Origin: Planctomycetota bacterium
GTDB taxonomy: Bacteria > Planctomycetota > Planctomycetia > Pirellulales > Pirellulaceae
Direction: 5' to 3'
DNA: 23,945 nt
NCBI GenBank assembly: GCA_026692885.1
Contig: JAPLNJ010000727.1
Span: 1-23,945 of the forward strand
Shown: positions 8,401 to 17,631 of the stretch, one piece after another
How the letters are laid out: each line of letters begins with the position of its first letter
Numbering within the stretch: position 1 is the stretch's first letter
Made by a program: the position numbers and the translations under genes
The notes under the pieces: model-generated
The model's input: the letters and a program-made list of their open reading frames with translations, nothing else
What the model was told of the DNA's origin: nothing
The model's database searches: none

Positions 8401-8560
8401 GATCGACTCGCAGATCCGGTTGGACGCAGAGAGCGGCAGTTGGTGGAACCCTGACGACCTTCGGGCCGGCGAGGGCGGACGGCTTCTCCAGACCGCCGTC
8501 AACACGATGGTTCTGGAGGTTTACTACCGCTATCTGCCGCTCTATCACGTGACGCCGTAA
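5474..8560 (+). CDS. Secreted VIT domain / von Willebrand A / alpha-alpha toroid protein
   Basis: This 1028-residue protein has a signal peptide (VVLVLAFSSMALA). Residues about 36-155 are a VIT domain (VRQQFHNSFTEKIEAVYVFP, SEARKIYEHAKAQGQVASLL, FTQAVANIEPGAQVDI). Residues about 315-490 are a vWA domain with an intact MIDAS signature: DSSGS from Asp321, Thr in GGTEML, and Asp418 in FLTDG. After a beta segment and a glycine-rich linker (about 650-680) comes an alpha/alpha toroid of the prenyltransferase/squalene-cyclase type (about 685-1020: ALNWLARHQRPDGSW, QDTKTGGWADAP, TATVWQVLAL). VIT-vWA pairs occur in inter-alpha-trypsin inhibitor heavy chains and bacterial surface proteins and mediate binding, not catalysis. 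GGAGGGAG precedes the ATG. It heads a three-gene operon with the giant protein and the ExbD-like protein. Confidence 0.9.
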   Translation: MRSLCLPGVVLVLAFSSMALAKSDGLLTPGRLEAWNPKHQALGRCPLKHTDVQADISGCIARVTVRQQFHNSFTEKIEAVYVFPLSQDAAVDRMTMRVGDRTIRGEIKERSEARKIYEHAKAQGQVASLLDQERPNIFTQAVANIEPGAQVDITISYTETLTWKDGEYQFSFPTVVGPRYMPGQPTGSPTTGWAPPTTLVPDAHKISPPVTPEGTRAGHDISITVNLHAGLPLRRLDSRLHTVDVEYTTPDKSQAVIRLQPQRTIPNKDFVLHYETAGDEIADTLLTHTDERGKFFTLVLQPPKRVRQPAIVPKELYFVVDSSGSMQGFPIETAKLAMHKCIAGLHERDTFNLMTFSGHTSYCFERPMPNTPEHRGTALRFLEHLSGSGGTEMLQAIEGCLARQDDPERVRVVCFLTDGCVGNDLEIIDSVKRNAGRARVFCFGVGTAVNRFLLDRMAHFGRGEVQYILDERDAAGAAEKFYERVRTPVLTDVKVDFGGLEVCEVQPPEIPDLFSATPVVIKGQYRAAGQGTITLTGKTGEGKFERKIAVHLPEAEPKNEPVAPLWARAKVDDLMPRDLAGMQSGSPDATVKQGILELGLRYQLLTQFTSFVAVEEQRITSGGAPKTVSVPVEMPEGVSYEGVFGRDEILGSNVGGGGVGVGFGGRGAGSRKVLVGGFGGTKQSERTVASALNWLARHQRPDGSWTFSAPAESDKGYADPGTWKSDPAATSFALLPFLGAGQTHQSKGPYQKNIVAGLGRLTRQQKADGDLSADTTDKKRLTHALATLVLGETYGLTSDKTIGAAAQSAVDFLVAAQDTKTGGWADAPGQACTVTATVWQVLALQSAKQAGLNVPTATLEKASKFLDAVQADNGAKYGETGPHDVSDGATAAGLLSRLYLNRKQNGSARSLGGRYLPLRSPDEQPEPPALKDGIQYLSQTGPSAKDGIYNLHATVFMHHSPGPEWDAWNRRMRRQLIDSQIRLDAESGSWWNPDDLRAGEGGRLLQTAVNTMVLEVYYRYLPLYHVTP

Positions 8561-8660
8561 CTTTGACCCCTCACCAGCGGTCGTCTCACGAGGAACCAGC
8601 GGCTTTTCCGGCAATTAGCAGAACTCTTGGCTCGTGTTCGCCGTCTAGCTTGGTGCCCGT

Positions 8661-8668
8661 GGTAGAAT
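8661..8668 (+). promoter_or_regulatory. Putative -10 promoter element GGTAGAAT
   Basis: The octamer lies 65 bases upstream of the chosen ATG of the giant protein gene, in the 173-base gap after the VIT-vWA gene. It suggests that the giant gene has a promoter of its own in addition to readthrough. Confidence 0.4.
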
Positions 8669-8733
8669 TACACCATTCTTCCCAGCTTTCCCGTCGCGGC
8701 AGTTGTCGCAAGGTTCCGATGAGAGGTTCCCGT

Positions 8734-11700
8734 ATGCGTTTTGCAGCCAAATTCGCGGTCGGCGTGTTCCTGTGCCTGGCTACCTGGCAGACCCAGGCGG
8801 CGGAGATCGGGTACCTGGAGGACTTCGCCCTGGCCAAGGACCGCGCCGTTCCGCTGCAACAGCTGATTCCGGGCACCGAAGACTACTATTACTACCACTG
8901 CCTGCACTTCCAGAACACCGAGCAGTTCGACAAGGTCAACGAACTGCTCACCGCGCCCGCCAGACGCTTCTTGCCCGGGCCTTCGCCCAGCATCCGAACC
9001 TGCAGGCCTGCGAAGACGAGGCCCTGGACTGGCTGGTCGCCACGGAATTGACCCCGGATCGACGGCGTCACCTGCTGGAACGCCTGCAGCGGCCCGACTA
9101 CCCGCAGTTGCCGAAGGTGGTGGTCGACGATCTGAACTACCAGAACAGCGGCGGCTTCGGCTGCTTTGGGATTCACGGGCAGCTGTTGCTCGCCCAGCTG
9201 GACGAATGCCTGAAGCTCAAGCCGGACCTGCTCAACCAGCAGAACTTCGTCAACGTCTACCTGGCCAAGCTGCGTCCCAACGCCGACGTCGATTGGCGGC
9301 ACGATCCGGCCGAGCACCGGGCGTATCTGGAGCGACTGTGGAGCTTCGTCCAGAAGCTGGCCCCGGCCCACAACTCACTGAAGGCCCACGTACTGTACCA
9401 ACGGCTGGTCCTGGATCGCTCCCAGGGCGTCTACGACAAGCCGACGTTCATGGCCTACCTGCAGCTGCCACGCAACGCCAACTACATGAGCCGGAAGTTC
9501 ATGGAGGTGGAGGACAATCGCCGCCACACAGCGGACTTGGCAGCCAATTTCGAGAACGTCACGCTGCTGCCGCCGGTAGGCAACGACGAGCCACTGGTCC
9601 GGAGCTACCTGCAGCAGTTCTTCGTCAAGGAAACCACCTACGAACCGTACACGTCGTGGGTGAATGACCTTCATCTGAAACGTATCTTCGCCGAGACCAA
9701 GATCGTCAACGGTCTGGGCGAGGGCGAGCAGTGGGCGGCAATGCTGTCGCCTGCCGAGTATCAGGCCCTAAAGGACCGCATCGACCTGGACTTCGCCGAG
9801 ACCAACAAGCAGCAATTCGCAGCCGAAGACGCGGTCAGCCTGGATCTATCCGTCAAGAACGTGAAGACGCTGATCGTCAAGGTCTACGAGATCAACGCGG
9901 CCAACTTCTATCGCCAGAACCAGACGGACGTCAACACGGATATCAACCTCGATGGGCTGGTGGCCAACCAGGAGAAGACGTACGAGTATCCCGAGCCGCC
10001 GCTGCGGCGCGTGAGCCGGCATTTTGAGTTCGCGGAATTGACCAAGCCGGGCGTCTACGTGATCGACTTCATCGGCAACGGCCAGAGCAGCCGGGCCGTA
10101 ATCCGCAAGGGTCAACTGCGGCATCTGGTGCGCACCACCACCGCCGGGCACATGTTCACGGTGCTGGACGAACAGAACCGTAAGCTGCCCAAGGCCACGC
10201 TCTGGTTTGGCGGACGGGAGTACACGCCCAACGACAAGGGCGACATCGTGGTGCCGTTCACCAACACACCGCAACGGCAGGCCGTCGTGCTGCAGCACGG
10301 CGACTTCTGCGCGCTCGACTACTTCCAGCACCAAGCGGAAGAATACTCACTGGCAGCCGGGATCTACGTGGATCGCGAGTCCTTGCTTCGGCGTCAGAAG
10401 GCGCAGGTCATAGTCCGATCGCAACTGTACCTGGACGGGATTCCGGTCACGCTCTCGGTGCTGGAGGACGTGCGTCTGGTGATCACGTCGACCGATCACG
10501 ACGGCGTGGCCACAGCCAAGGAAATCAAGGACTTCAAGCTGTTTGAGGACCGCGAGGCGACTTACGAGTTTCAGGTCCCGCAGCGGCTGTCGCAGATCCG
10601 CTTCGAGCTGAAGGCCAAGGTCCAGAACCTGAGCCAGAACAAGAAGCTGAACTTGGCCGTGCAGGAGTCCTTCACACTGAACCAGATCGATCAGACGGAG
10701 AAGGTGGAAGGGCTGCATCTGCTGCGTGTGGCGGGCGAATACGTGGTGGATCTGTTGGGCAAGACGGGCGAGACGAAGGCGGACCGGCCGGTGCGGTTCG
10801 CCCTGAAGCATCGGGATTTCCGCGAGCCGGTGCAGGTGACGCTCCAGACCGATCCGCAGGGCCGTGTCCGCCTGGGACCGCTCTTGGATATCGCGTCGGT
10901 GACCGCTACAGGGCCGGAGGATGTCGCCCAGACCTGGACATTGGACCGCGATCAGCACACGTATTACCAGACGCTGCACGGCGTGGAGGGTCAACCGCTG
11001 GAGGTGCCCTATCTGGGCAAGGCCCAGGGAAAACCCGCACGAGACGAGGTTTCGCTGCTGGAACTCCGGTCGGATTCCTTCGTGGTTGATCGCTTCGAGT
11101 CGCTGGCGATTGATGGCGGCCTGCTGCGGATCACCAACCTGGCCCGCGGCGACTATGACCTGTGGCTGAAGAGGGACAACCAGCGGATTCGCATCCGGGT
11201 CGCTGCCGGCCAGCAGCGGGACGGGTATGTGCTGGCCGAGAACCGGCAGTTGGAGATCCGGGGCGAGCGCCCGCTGCAGATCGCGGCGGTGGAGACGGCC
11301 GAGGACGCCGTGACGATCCGCTTGCAGAACCCGTCGAAGTTCGCCCGCGTCCATGTGTTCGCCACCCGGTACGACCCTGCTTACGCGGCGTTCGGGTATC
11401 TGAGCCACGTGCGGGATGCCGAACCGAGTTGGCTGGAACCCAGAAAACTGGAAGCCTTGTACATCGCTGGCCGCAACATCGGCGACGAGTATCGCTATAT
11501 TCTGGACCGCAAGTACGCGAAGAAGTACCCCGGTAACATGCTGGAACGTCCCAGCCTGCTGCTGAACCCGTGGGCCGTACGCAGCACGGAGACGGGCGAG
11601 CAAGTGGCGGCAGCTGGTGCTGATTTCGCGAAGAAGAGCGATCAGGCTGGCGGTGGCCAAGGCCGAGGTGAAGCCAAGGCTACTGCGGCTGCAGCCGGCG

Positions 11701-14700
11701 GTGATTTCGTCAACCTGGACTTCCTGGCCCAGGCGTCGGCTGTGCTGTTGAATCTGGCCGCTGACGAGAAGGGAGTGGTGTCGATCCCGCGTCAGGAACT
11801 CGGCCCGCACCAGCACCTGCACATCGTAGCCGTTGATCCGCGTAGCACGGCGTATCGGTCGGTGTCGCTGCCGGAGGCCAAGGCTGCGTTTGTCGACTTG
11901 CGGCTGGCGAACGCGCTGGACCCGAAGCTGAACTTCGCGCAGCAGAAACAGATCAGTGTGGTGGACGGCAAGCAGCCGTTTGTCATCGCCGACATCACCT
12001 CGGCTCGGCTGGAGACCTACGACAGTCTGGCCAAGGTCTATTCGCTGTACGTCACGATCAGCAACAACCCGACGCTGATCGAGTTCGGGTTCCTGATGAA
12101 CTGGCCGAACCTAAAGCCGGAAGAGAAGCGAGTGCAGTACTCGAAGTACGCCTGCCACGAACTGCACTTCTTCCAGTACCACAAGGACCCGGAGTTCTTC
12201 CGCACGGTCGTGCAGCCGTACTTGAAGAACAAGAAGGACAAGCAGTTTCTGGATCATTCGCTGTTAAGCGACGATCTGGCTGCCTACGTCCAACCCTGGA
12301 GCTACGCCCAACTGAACGCCGCCGAACGGATTTTGCTGTCGCAGCGTGTGGTAGCTGATCGGCAGCACACGGTACGCGACACCTCCGACCGCTTCGCCTT
12401 GATCCCACCCGACGTTGAGCGATTCAACACCCTGTTCGAGACGGCGATGAAAGGCAGTGCGCTGGAAACGGGCGACGCACTGGGGATCGATGCGGCCCAG
12501 AAGCTGGCGGAAACCGGAAGGTTTCAGTTCGGAGCGGGTGTGAATGCGGACGCGGGAATTACAGGCGCCGTGGTGGTGGATGAACGTGCCCCCCGAGCAA
12601 ACAAAGCGGCTACGCTGGCAGCCCCTGCGCTCCAACTTTCGGACTTGTCTGCCGCCGCTGCCGACGCCCCCGCAAGACCTGAAGGCAAGGCCGCTCAGCC
12701 GATGGAGCAGGAGAAGATGTTGGGCGCCCTCCGCCAGTCCGAGAGGCGACTGAAGTCCTCAGAGTTGTCAAAGAGAAAGGCCGATGACAAGGCCGAGGAG
12801 TTCCTCGAACGGGACGCAGCGGCACGTGCCGACGCTCGTCAGTTCTATCGCAAGTTGGACAAGACGCAGGAGTGGGCCGAGAACAACTACTACCACCTGC
12901 CCATCGACCAGCAAAATGCCGACCTAATCACCGTCAACGCCTTCTGGCGGGACTACGCGCAGTTCGATCCGAGCAAGGGTCAGAAGTTCCGCTCGGTCAA
13001 TTTCGCCGAAGCCTCGCACAACTTCCCGGAGATGATGTTCGCGCTGGCCGTGCTGGACCTGCCGTTCGCGGCCGAGAAGCACGAGACGAAGTTCGATCAG
13101 GCCCAGATGACGCTCACGCCGGGCTCGCCGCTGATCCTGTTCCATGAAGAAATTAAGCAGGTTCCGGCTGCGAAGGAACAGACTCCGATCCTGGTCAGCC
13201 AGAACTTCTTCCGCCACGGCGACCGCACACAGCAGGTGAACAACGAGCAGGTGGACAAGTTCGTCACCGACGAATTCTTGGTCGGCGTGGTCTATGGCTG
13301 CCAAGTCGTCGTCACCAATCCGACCTCGTCGAAGCAAAAGCTGGACGTGCTCTTGCAGATCCCGCGCGGCGCGATCCCCGTGCTGAAGGGCCGCGAAACC
13401 CGCAGTGTCCACATCGACCTGGAGCCGTACCACACCCAGACGCTGGAGTACCACTTCTACTTCCCGGCGCCCGGCGAGTTCCTACACTACCCGGTCCAAA
13501 TCTCCAAGAACGAACAGTTGGTGGCCCATGCGGCGCCAGTCACCTTGAAGGCCGTGGCCAAGCTCAGCCGCATCGACACCACCTCCTGGGATTACCTGTC
13601 GCAGTTCGGCACCAGCGAGGACGTGCTGAAGTATCTGCAGCAGGCCAATCTGCATCGCACGAACCTCGACAAGATCGCCTTCCGCGTTCAGGACAAGGCG
13701 TTTTTCGGCACGGTGACCGGACTGCTGGCTCAGCGTCACGCCTACAGCGACACGCTGTGGTCCTACTCGCTCAAGCACAACGCGCCGGCCGCCGCTCGTG
13801 AGTATTTGCAGCACGCGGACGGTTTCGTCGGCCAATGCGGAGCCTTCATCGACAGTCCGCTGCTCACCATCGACCCAGTGGCCCGCCGCGCGTACCAGCA
13901 CTTGGATTACCGGCCCTTGATCAACGCCCGCGCCCATCAGCTGGGGCAGCGACGCCAGATCGTCAATGACCGGTTCCATGCCCAGTACCACCAACTGCTG
14001 AAGATCCTCAGCTACCGGGCCGATCTGAATGATGCGGAACTCTTGGCGGTGACCTACTACCTGCTGCTGCAGGACCGGATCGACGAGGCCCTGGTCACGT
14101 TCGACCGAGTGCGTGCCGAACAGTTGGCGACGCGTCTGCAGTACGACTACTTCGCGTCGTACCTGGCGATGGTTCGCCAGCAGCCGCAGCAGGCCCGCGA
14201 GATTGCCGCGAAGTACGCCCAGTATCCGGTGGACCGCTGGCGCGACCTGTTCGCCGCTATGCTCGCCCAACTGGACGAGATCGCCGGCCAGGACACGAAG
14301 GTCGTCGACAAGGAAAGCCGCACGGAGGTCCAGACCAAGCTGGCGTCCACCGAGGCCAGCTTCGACTTCCAGGTCGAGGCCAAGAAGGTCACGCTCAACT
14401 ACCAGAACCTGAAGCAGGTCCAGGTGAACTACTACCTGATGGACATCGAGTTGCTGTTCAGCCGCAATCCGTTCGTCCAGCAGTATTCCGGCCAGTTCTC
14501 GAACATCCGGCCCAACCTGACGCAGACGGTGGAGTTGCCGCCAAAGCAGGCCGCGCTCACGTTCGAGCTGCCCAAGCAGTTGCACAGCAGCAACGTGCTG
14601 GTCGAGATCACCGGCGCCGGCCAGACCAAGTCGCGGGCCTACTACGCCAATGCCTTGGCGGTCCAGGTCGTGGAGAACTACGGCCAGATCCACGTCAAGC

Positions 14701-14927
14701 ACAGCTACACGGGCAAGCCCCTGGCGAAGGTGTACGTGAAGGTCTACGCCCAGATGCAGGACGGCGCGGTGAAGTTCTACAAGGACGGGTACACCGACCT
14801 GCGTGGGCGCTTCGACTACACGTCGCTGAGCACGAACGAATTGGACTTCGTGAAGAAGTTCTCGCTGCTGGTGTTGAGCGAAGAACATGGGGCGGTAGTG
14901 CGGGAAGCCAGTCCGCCGCAGCGGTAG
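8734..14927 (+). CDS. Giant secreted macroglobulin-like protein, frameshifted near residue 75 in this sequence
   Basis: As read, the gene is split. The true N-terminus (MRFAAKFAVGVFLCLATWQT, a signal peptide, GAGAGG before the ATG) is in one frame up to about 8957 and would stop at 9051; the rest continues in the -1 frame to 14927. Restoring one base (a fourth C in the GCGCCCGCC run near 8953-8961) gives about 2064 continuous residues. The first third has a helical N-terminal region and then beta-sandwich-like modules resembling the MG domains of the alpha-2-macroglobulin family (SLLRRQKAQVIVRSQLYLDG, YEFQVPQRLSQIRFELKAKV). A charged, low-complexity stretch follows (about residues 1290-1370), then a region with helical TPR-like content (about 1700-1860) and a final beta domain with SYTGKPLAKVYVKVY. 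No thioester motif GCGEQ is present. The family call is tentative; it could be an unnamed planctomycete giant protein. Confidence 0.65.
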
Positions 14928-14961
14928 GTAGCCTGTCTTCATTACGAAAGCGATCCCGGCG

Positions 14962-15477
14962 ATGAGCTACGAAGACCAACCGCGTTCGTCATCTTCTGGA
15001 ACGGTCATCGCTGTCGTGGCCGTTGTCGTTCTGTTGATGATGGGTGGGCTTCTGGTTCTGGGCCTCGCCGGGTTCTTCTTCTTGCGACTGAGCGTGGCGC
15101 CCCAGTTCGTTGAGCCGCCGCCACCGCCGGTCTTGGAACAGCGAGTCACAGCCGAACCCGCGCGCCCAGTCGAGTTGGCTGCCGAAGGAAAGGCCCAGGA
15201 AGTGGCCGAAGTCTCGTCGCCCGCGGCGGTCACTCGCAAGATCACGGTGAGACTCGATCAGCATGGGAAGATCTTGGCCGATGGTCAGACGATGGACCTT
15301 GACGGATTGAAGAATCTGCTGGTCAAGGCCCGTGAGGACGGCACGATCCGCCTGGAAGTCGTCGTCGAGGTGGACCGCCAGTGCCTGTTCGAGCATGTCG
15401 CTGCCGTGCAGGCCATTTGCAAGGAGGTCGGTGTCGATAATGTCCAGGTCCAGGCGTTGACGGCATCATCTGATTGA
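14962..15477 (+). CDS. Small membrane protein with ExbD/TolR-like periplasmic domain
   Basis: This 171-residue protein has a short serine-rich cytoplasmic start, one long hydrophobic helix (about residues 14-41), a proline-rich linker (VEPPPPPVLEQ), and a C-terminal domain (about 93-165) that reads like the periplasmic domain of ExbD/TolR: ITVRLDQHGKILADGQTMDL, then LVKAREDGTIRLEVVVEVDR and VAAVQAICKEVGVDNVQVQA. ExbD works with ExbB as a proton-driven motor. Here the membrane helix lacks the functionally essential Asp of ExbD, and no ExbB gene is present, so it is probably an ExbD-like adaptor rather than a motor subunit. It follows the giant gene by 34 bases and is probably co-transcribed. 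The ATG lacks a strong ribosome site, which is consistent with translational coupling. Confidence 0.75.
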   Translation: MSYEDQPRSSSSGTVIAVVAVVVLLMMGGLLVLGLAGFFFLRLSVAPQFVEPPPPPVLEQRVTAEPARPVELAAEGKAQEVAEVSSPAAVTRKITVRLDQHGKILADGQTMDLDGLKNLLVKAREDGTIRLEVVVEVDRQCLFEHVAAVQAICKEVGVDNVQVQALTASSD

Positions 15478-15783
15478 TCTGCTGTGATCGAGCAGGATCG
15501 CCTTACTGGTCGCGGATTACCGCCCTCCCTGCTGCGGGAGTCGCCTGCCGGCGCAACAGAGGCGGCAAGATGGTGAAGTTGAAAACGAAAACGGCGATGG
15601 CATCTTCAACGCGTGGTGTCGACCTCGTCTAAGTCGCTTCGGTGTGTCGTCCGAAGCAGATAAGCCCCTCCAAACCCGGCCGCCTCTTGTTTTCTCCGTA
15701 GTCGCGAGGCGGTTGTGCCGTCGCGATACCTACGCTGCGAGGGTCGATGGTAGCGGAAAGCAGGAAGAGGGACTGAGCGAACC
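15478..15783. other. Convergent intergenic region with hairpins, no gene seen
   Basis: 306 bases lie between the ExbD-like gene (plus) and the ABC-3C ATPase gene (minus). Three stems are visible: CTCCC/GGGAG (15525-15540), GCTTCGG/CCGAAGC (15636-15657) and TCGCGA/TCGCGA extended by CGG/CCG (15702-15726). None has a clear T-run, but convergent gene ends make terminator function likely. The open frame at 15644-15910 has no protein character and overlaps the ATPase gene antisense. Confidence 0.5.
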
Positions 15784-17631
15784 TTACGCCGACGCACTCG
15801 AAGGGAAGAACCCGTACCTATCACGAGCTTCCGATCCAAACCGAATGTGTTTGATTTTCTCGGCCAATGAATCAGGAGGCACTTTGTTGTCGATCACGAT
15901 CACCTGCTGATCCTTGAACCGCTCCGCAATCTCCTCAAAAAAAGCGTTTTGCACTTCAAGAGAAATCTTGTCTGTGTTCCCCGCCGAGTCCTGCCCGCCG
16001 TGCGCTGTCAGCGGCGAATCGAGAACGACGAAGCCGGGGTGCGGCAGTGATTTCTTGACGCAGTATTCCAAGATGGCGAGGCTCAAGGCTGACACGATCA
16101 GCCCCCGTACGGCCTTCCCAAACGACTCGCGCAGGCGACCACCGACACGAAGATCAAACGCGTCCCAATCAAAATCGACAACTAGGTCCCCGGGCGTGTA
16201 GTGCCACCCCCATGACACGAGTAGCTGCTCGATGATTTTGCACAGGTCTTTGACGGGTTGTTCGCCAATCTGGGTTTCAGGGACATCCTCCTGCGTAACT
16301 ACCGCCGAGACTTCCGGACCGATCTGCTCCCTCAACCAGTCCCGTTGATGCATCAAAGCCATTCTATTGGCCGCGTTTGGGGCGTCGCGAAGTACCAAGG
16401 AAATCGCACCATCCGCCCGTGAGAGATTCGACTCAAGCTCGCGATAGTCTGCGTTGAGCGAGGCCAGCGTGGACGCAGCGTCTTCTGCGACTTGTTCCGC
16501 GTTCGCGACCTCACCGCCGACAATAACCAGCTCGTGATCCAGGTCTCTCGAAAGCGAACGAATCTTCTCGGCTTCTCGACTGCACGCCTGCGTGATCGAG
16601 TTAAGATCGACCGTCTGAGCGCTGTCCGCTGATTCCCAGTCGCGTTCGCAGGTGGGGCATGGTACATTGTCGAGCTGATTCAGGTAATGCGTGGTCTCAG
16701 CAATGGCTTCCAATCGGCGAAGGTCGGTGGCGTAGTACGAAGATAGGAGTCGTAAGCGGGAGCGTAGTTCGCTCCGCGCTATCGCGGCTGACCGTGCCTC
16801 GGTCAACCGACGCTGGAGTTGTTCGCGTCGAGCAAAAACCACGTTAAGGCCAGAAGACAACTGAGCTATCGTCGTCCGATGGGCTTCAATTTCGGCGGTA
16901 AACCTCTCGAATGCGTCTCCCGCGGGATTCAAAGCATCACTCTCTCCCAAAGACTCCTCGATCTGTTCCAGCAAACCCGACAACAACGCTCGCTTGGAAT
17001 CGTCTAGTTGGGCCTTGTCCTGTTCGACTCTTGCTACCGGCGGGTTGGCCCTGGCGTCGACTTGGACGGCGAAGGCGTCGTGGTACGCGGTATCGCTGAA
17101 GCCCTTGTCCCCCAATAGGGGCGAATCGTCTCGGTTCATGCGGCCTTCATCCACCAGCGCCATGTGAACGACGTGCCGCACGGTGAGGCTTACAACATCG
17201 CCCTTCGCGCTGGATCGTAACTTGGTCGCTTCGACCCCAAAGATCGCTAGCCACATGGACGAAATGTTCTCGCTCTTGGCGGCGTGACTGATGCTTATCT
17301 TTCGCCATTCTTCCTCCGCGGGAATTTCGCTATCTGCGTCGAAATAGGGGGATGCATAGAAGCGAGGGCTATCGAGCAGCCTCTTGACCGCACCTCTTCG
17401 GTCGTCATCGAGGGTGAAGTAAAGCCAAGCCGCAGTATACCCCGCAGACTCCGGTACATCTCTCTTTGGCCGCTTCTTGGCCCCGAAGAGAAAGTCAAGA
17501 CACTGGAATGCATACGTTTTTCCGCGGTCCTCTGGCCCCGAAACGACATTCAGTCCACGCTGGAAATCGAGGGTGGCGGCCATGAGATCGCCGTCGGTCA
17601 ACTCCAGGCGGTTGAGCATGATCCGGCTCAT
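15784..17631 (-). CDS. ABC-three-component system ATPase, Rad50/SMC-like with CPTC hook
   Basis: This 615-residue protein carries a Walker A motif GPEDRGKT (residues 32-39), flanking coiled-coil arms (about 200-300 and 345-410), a CPTC motif at 325-328 between them (the position and form of a Rad50 zinc hook), a C-terminal SFGKAVRGLIVSALSLAI helix in the place of the ABC signature, Walker B FVVLDSP (534-540) followed by a D-loop-like LTAHGG, and VIVIDNK at 577-583. This is the build of SMC-like ABC ATPases in ABC-three-component conflict systems (Krishnan, Burroughs, Iyer and Aravind, 2020). It presumably senses invading DNA or replication structures and licenses the effector. The gene overlaps the middle-component stop by one base (TAATG) and has GAGGGGG as its ribosome site, so synthesis of the two is coupled. 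Confidence 0.85.
   Translation of the reverse strand: MSRIMLNRLELTDGDLMAATLDFQRGLNVVSGPEDRGKTYAFQCLDFLFGAKKRPKRDVPESAGYTAAWLYFTLDDDRRGAVKRLLDSPRFYASPYFDADSEIPAEEEWRKISISHAAKSENISSMWLAIFGVEATKLRSSAKGDVVSLTVRHVVHMALVDEGRMNRDDSPLLGDKGFSDTAYHDAFAVQVDARANPPVARVEQDKAQLDDSKRALLSGLLEQIEESLGESDALNPAGDAFERFTAEIEAHRTTIAQLSSGLNVVFARREQLQRRLTEARSAAIARSELRSRLRLLSSYYATDLRRLEAIAETTHYLNQLDNVPCPTCERDWESADSAQTVDLNSITQACSREAEKIRSLSRDLDHELVIVGGEVANAEQVAEDAASTLASLNADYRELESNLSRADGAISLVLRDAPNAANRMALMHQRDWLREQIGPEVSAVVTQEDVPETQIGEQPVKDLCKIIEQLLVSWGWHYTPGDLVVDFDWDAFDLRVGGRLRESFGKAVRGLIVSALSLAILEYCVKKSLPHPGFVVLDSPLTAHGGQDSAGNTDKISLEVQNAFFEEIAERFKDQQVIVIDNKVPPDSLAEKIKHIRFGSEARDRYGFFPSSASA

Noticed and set aside
8703..8940. 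Start of the giant protein in the downstream frame (ATG at 8703)
   Set aside because: The first 80 codons in this frame are proline/arginine-rich noise, whereas the other frame gives a signal peptide and a sensible sequence; the frameshift explanation is better.
8941..8970. Programmed -1 frameshifting
   Set aside because: There is no heptameric slippery sequence or obvious downstream pseudoknot, and the only repetitive feature is a short C-run, which fits an indel.
9715..9735. GLGEGEQ in the giant protein as a macroglobulin thioester
   Set aside because: The thioester needs GCGEQ with the cysteine; the cysteine is absent and the site is in the N-terminal part.
10347..11822. Antisense open frame of 491 codons within the giant gene
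   Set aside because: It lies wholly opposite a frame with clear protein character; long antisense frames are expected from high GC at third codon positions. The translation is rich in Q, L, R and H with no domain.
13482..14942. Antisense open frame of 486 codons within the giant gene
   Set aside because: Same reason: leucine/valine/glutamine-rich shadow of the sense frame, no start signal or motif.
15636..15657. GCTTCGG/CCGAAGC stem as part of a tRNA gene
   Set aside because: There is no cloverleaf, T-loop or acceptor stem around it; it is better seen as a gene-end hairpin.
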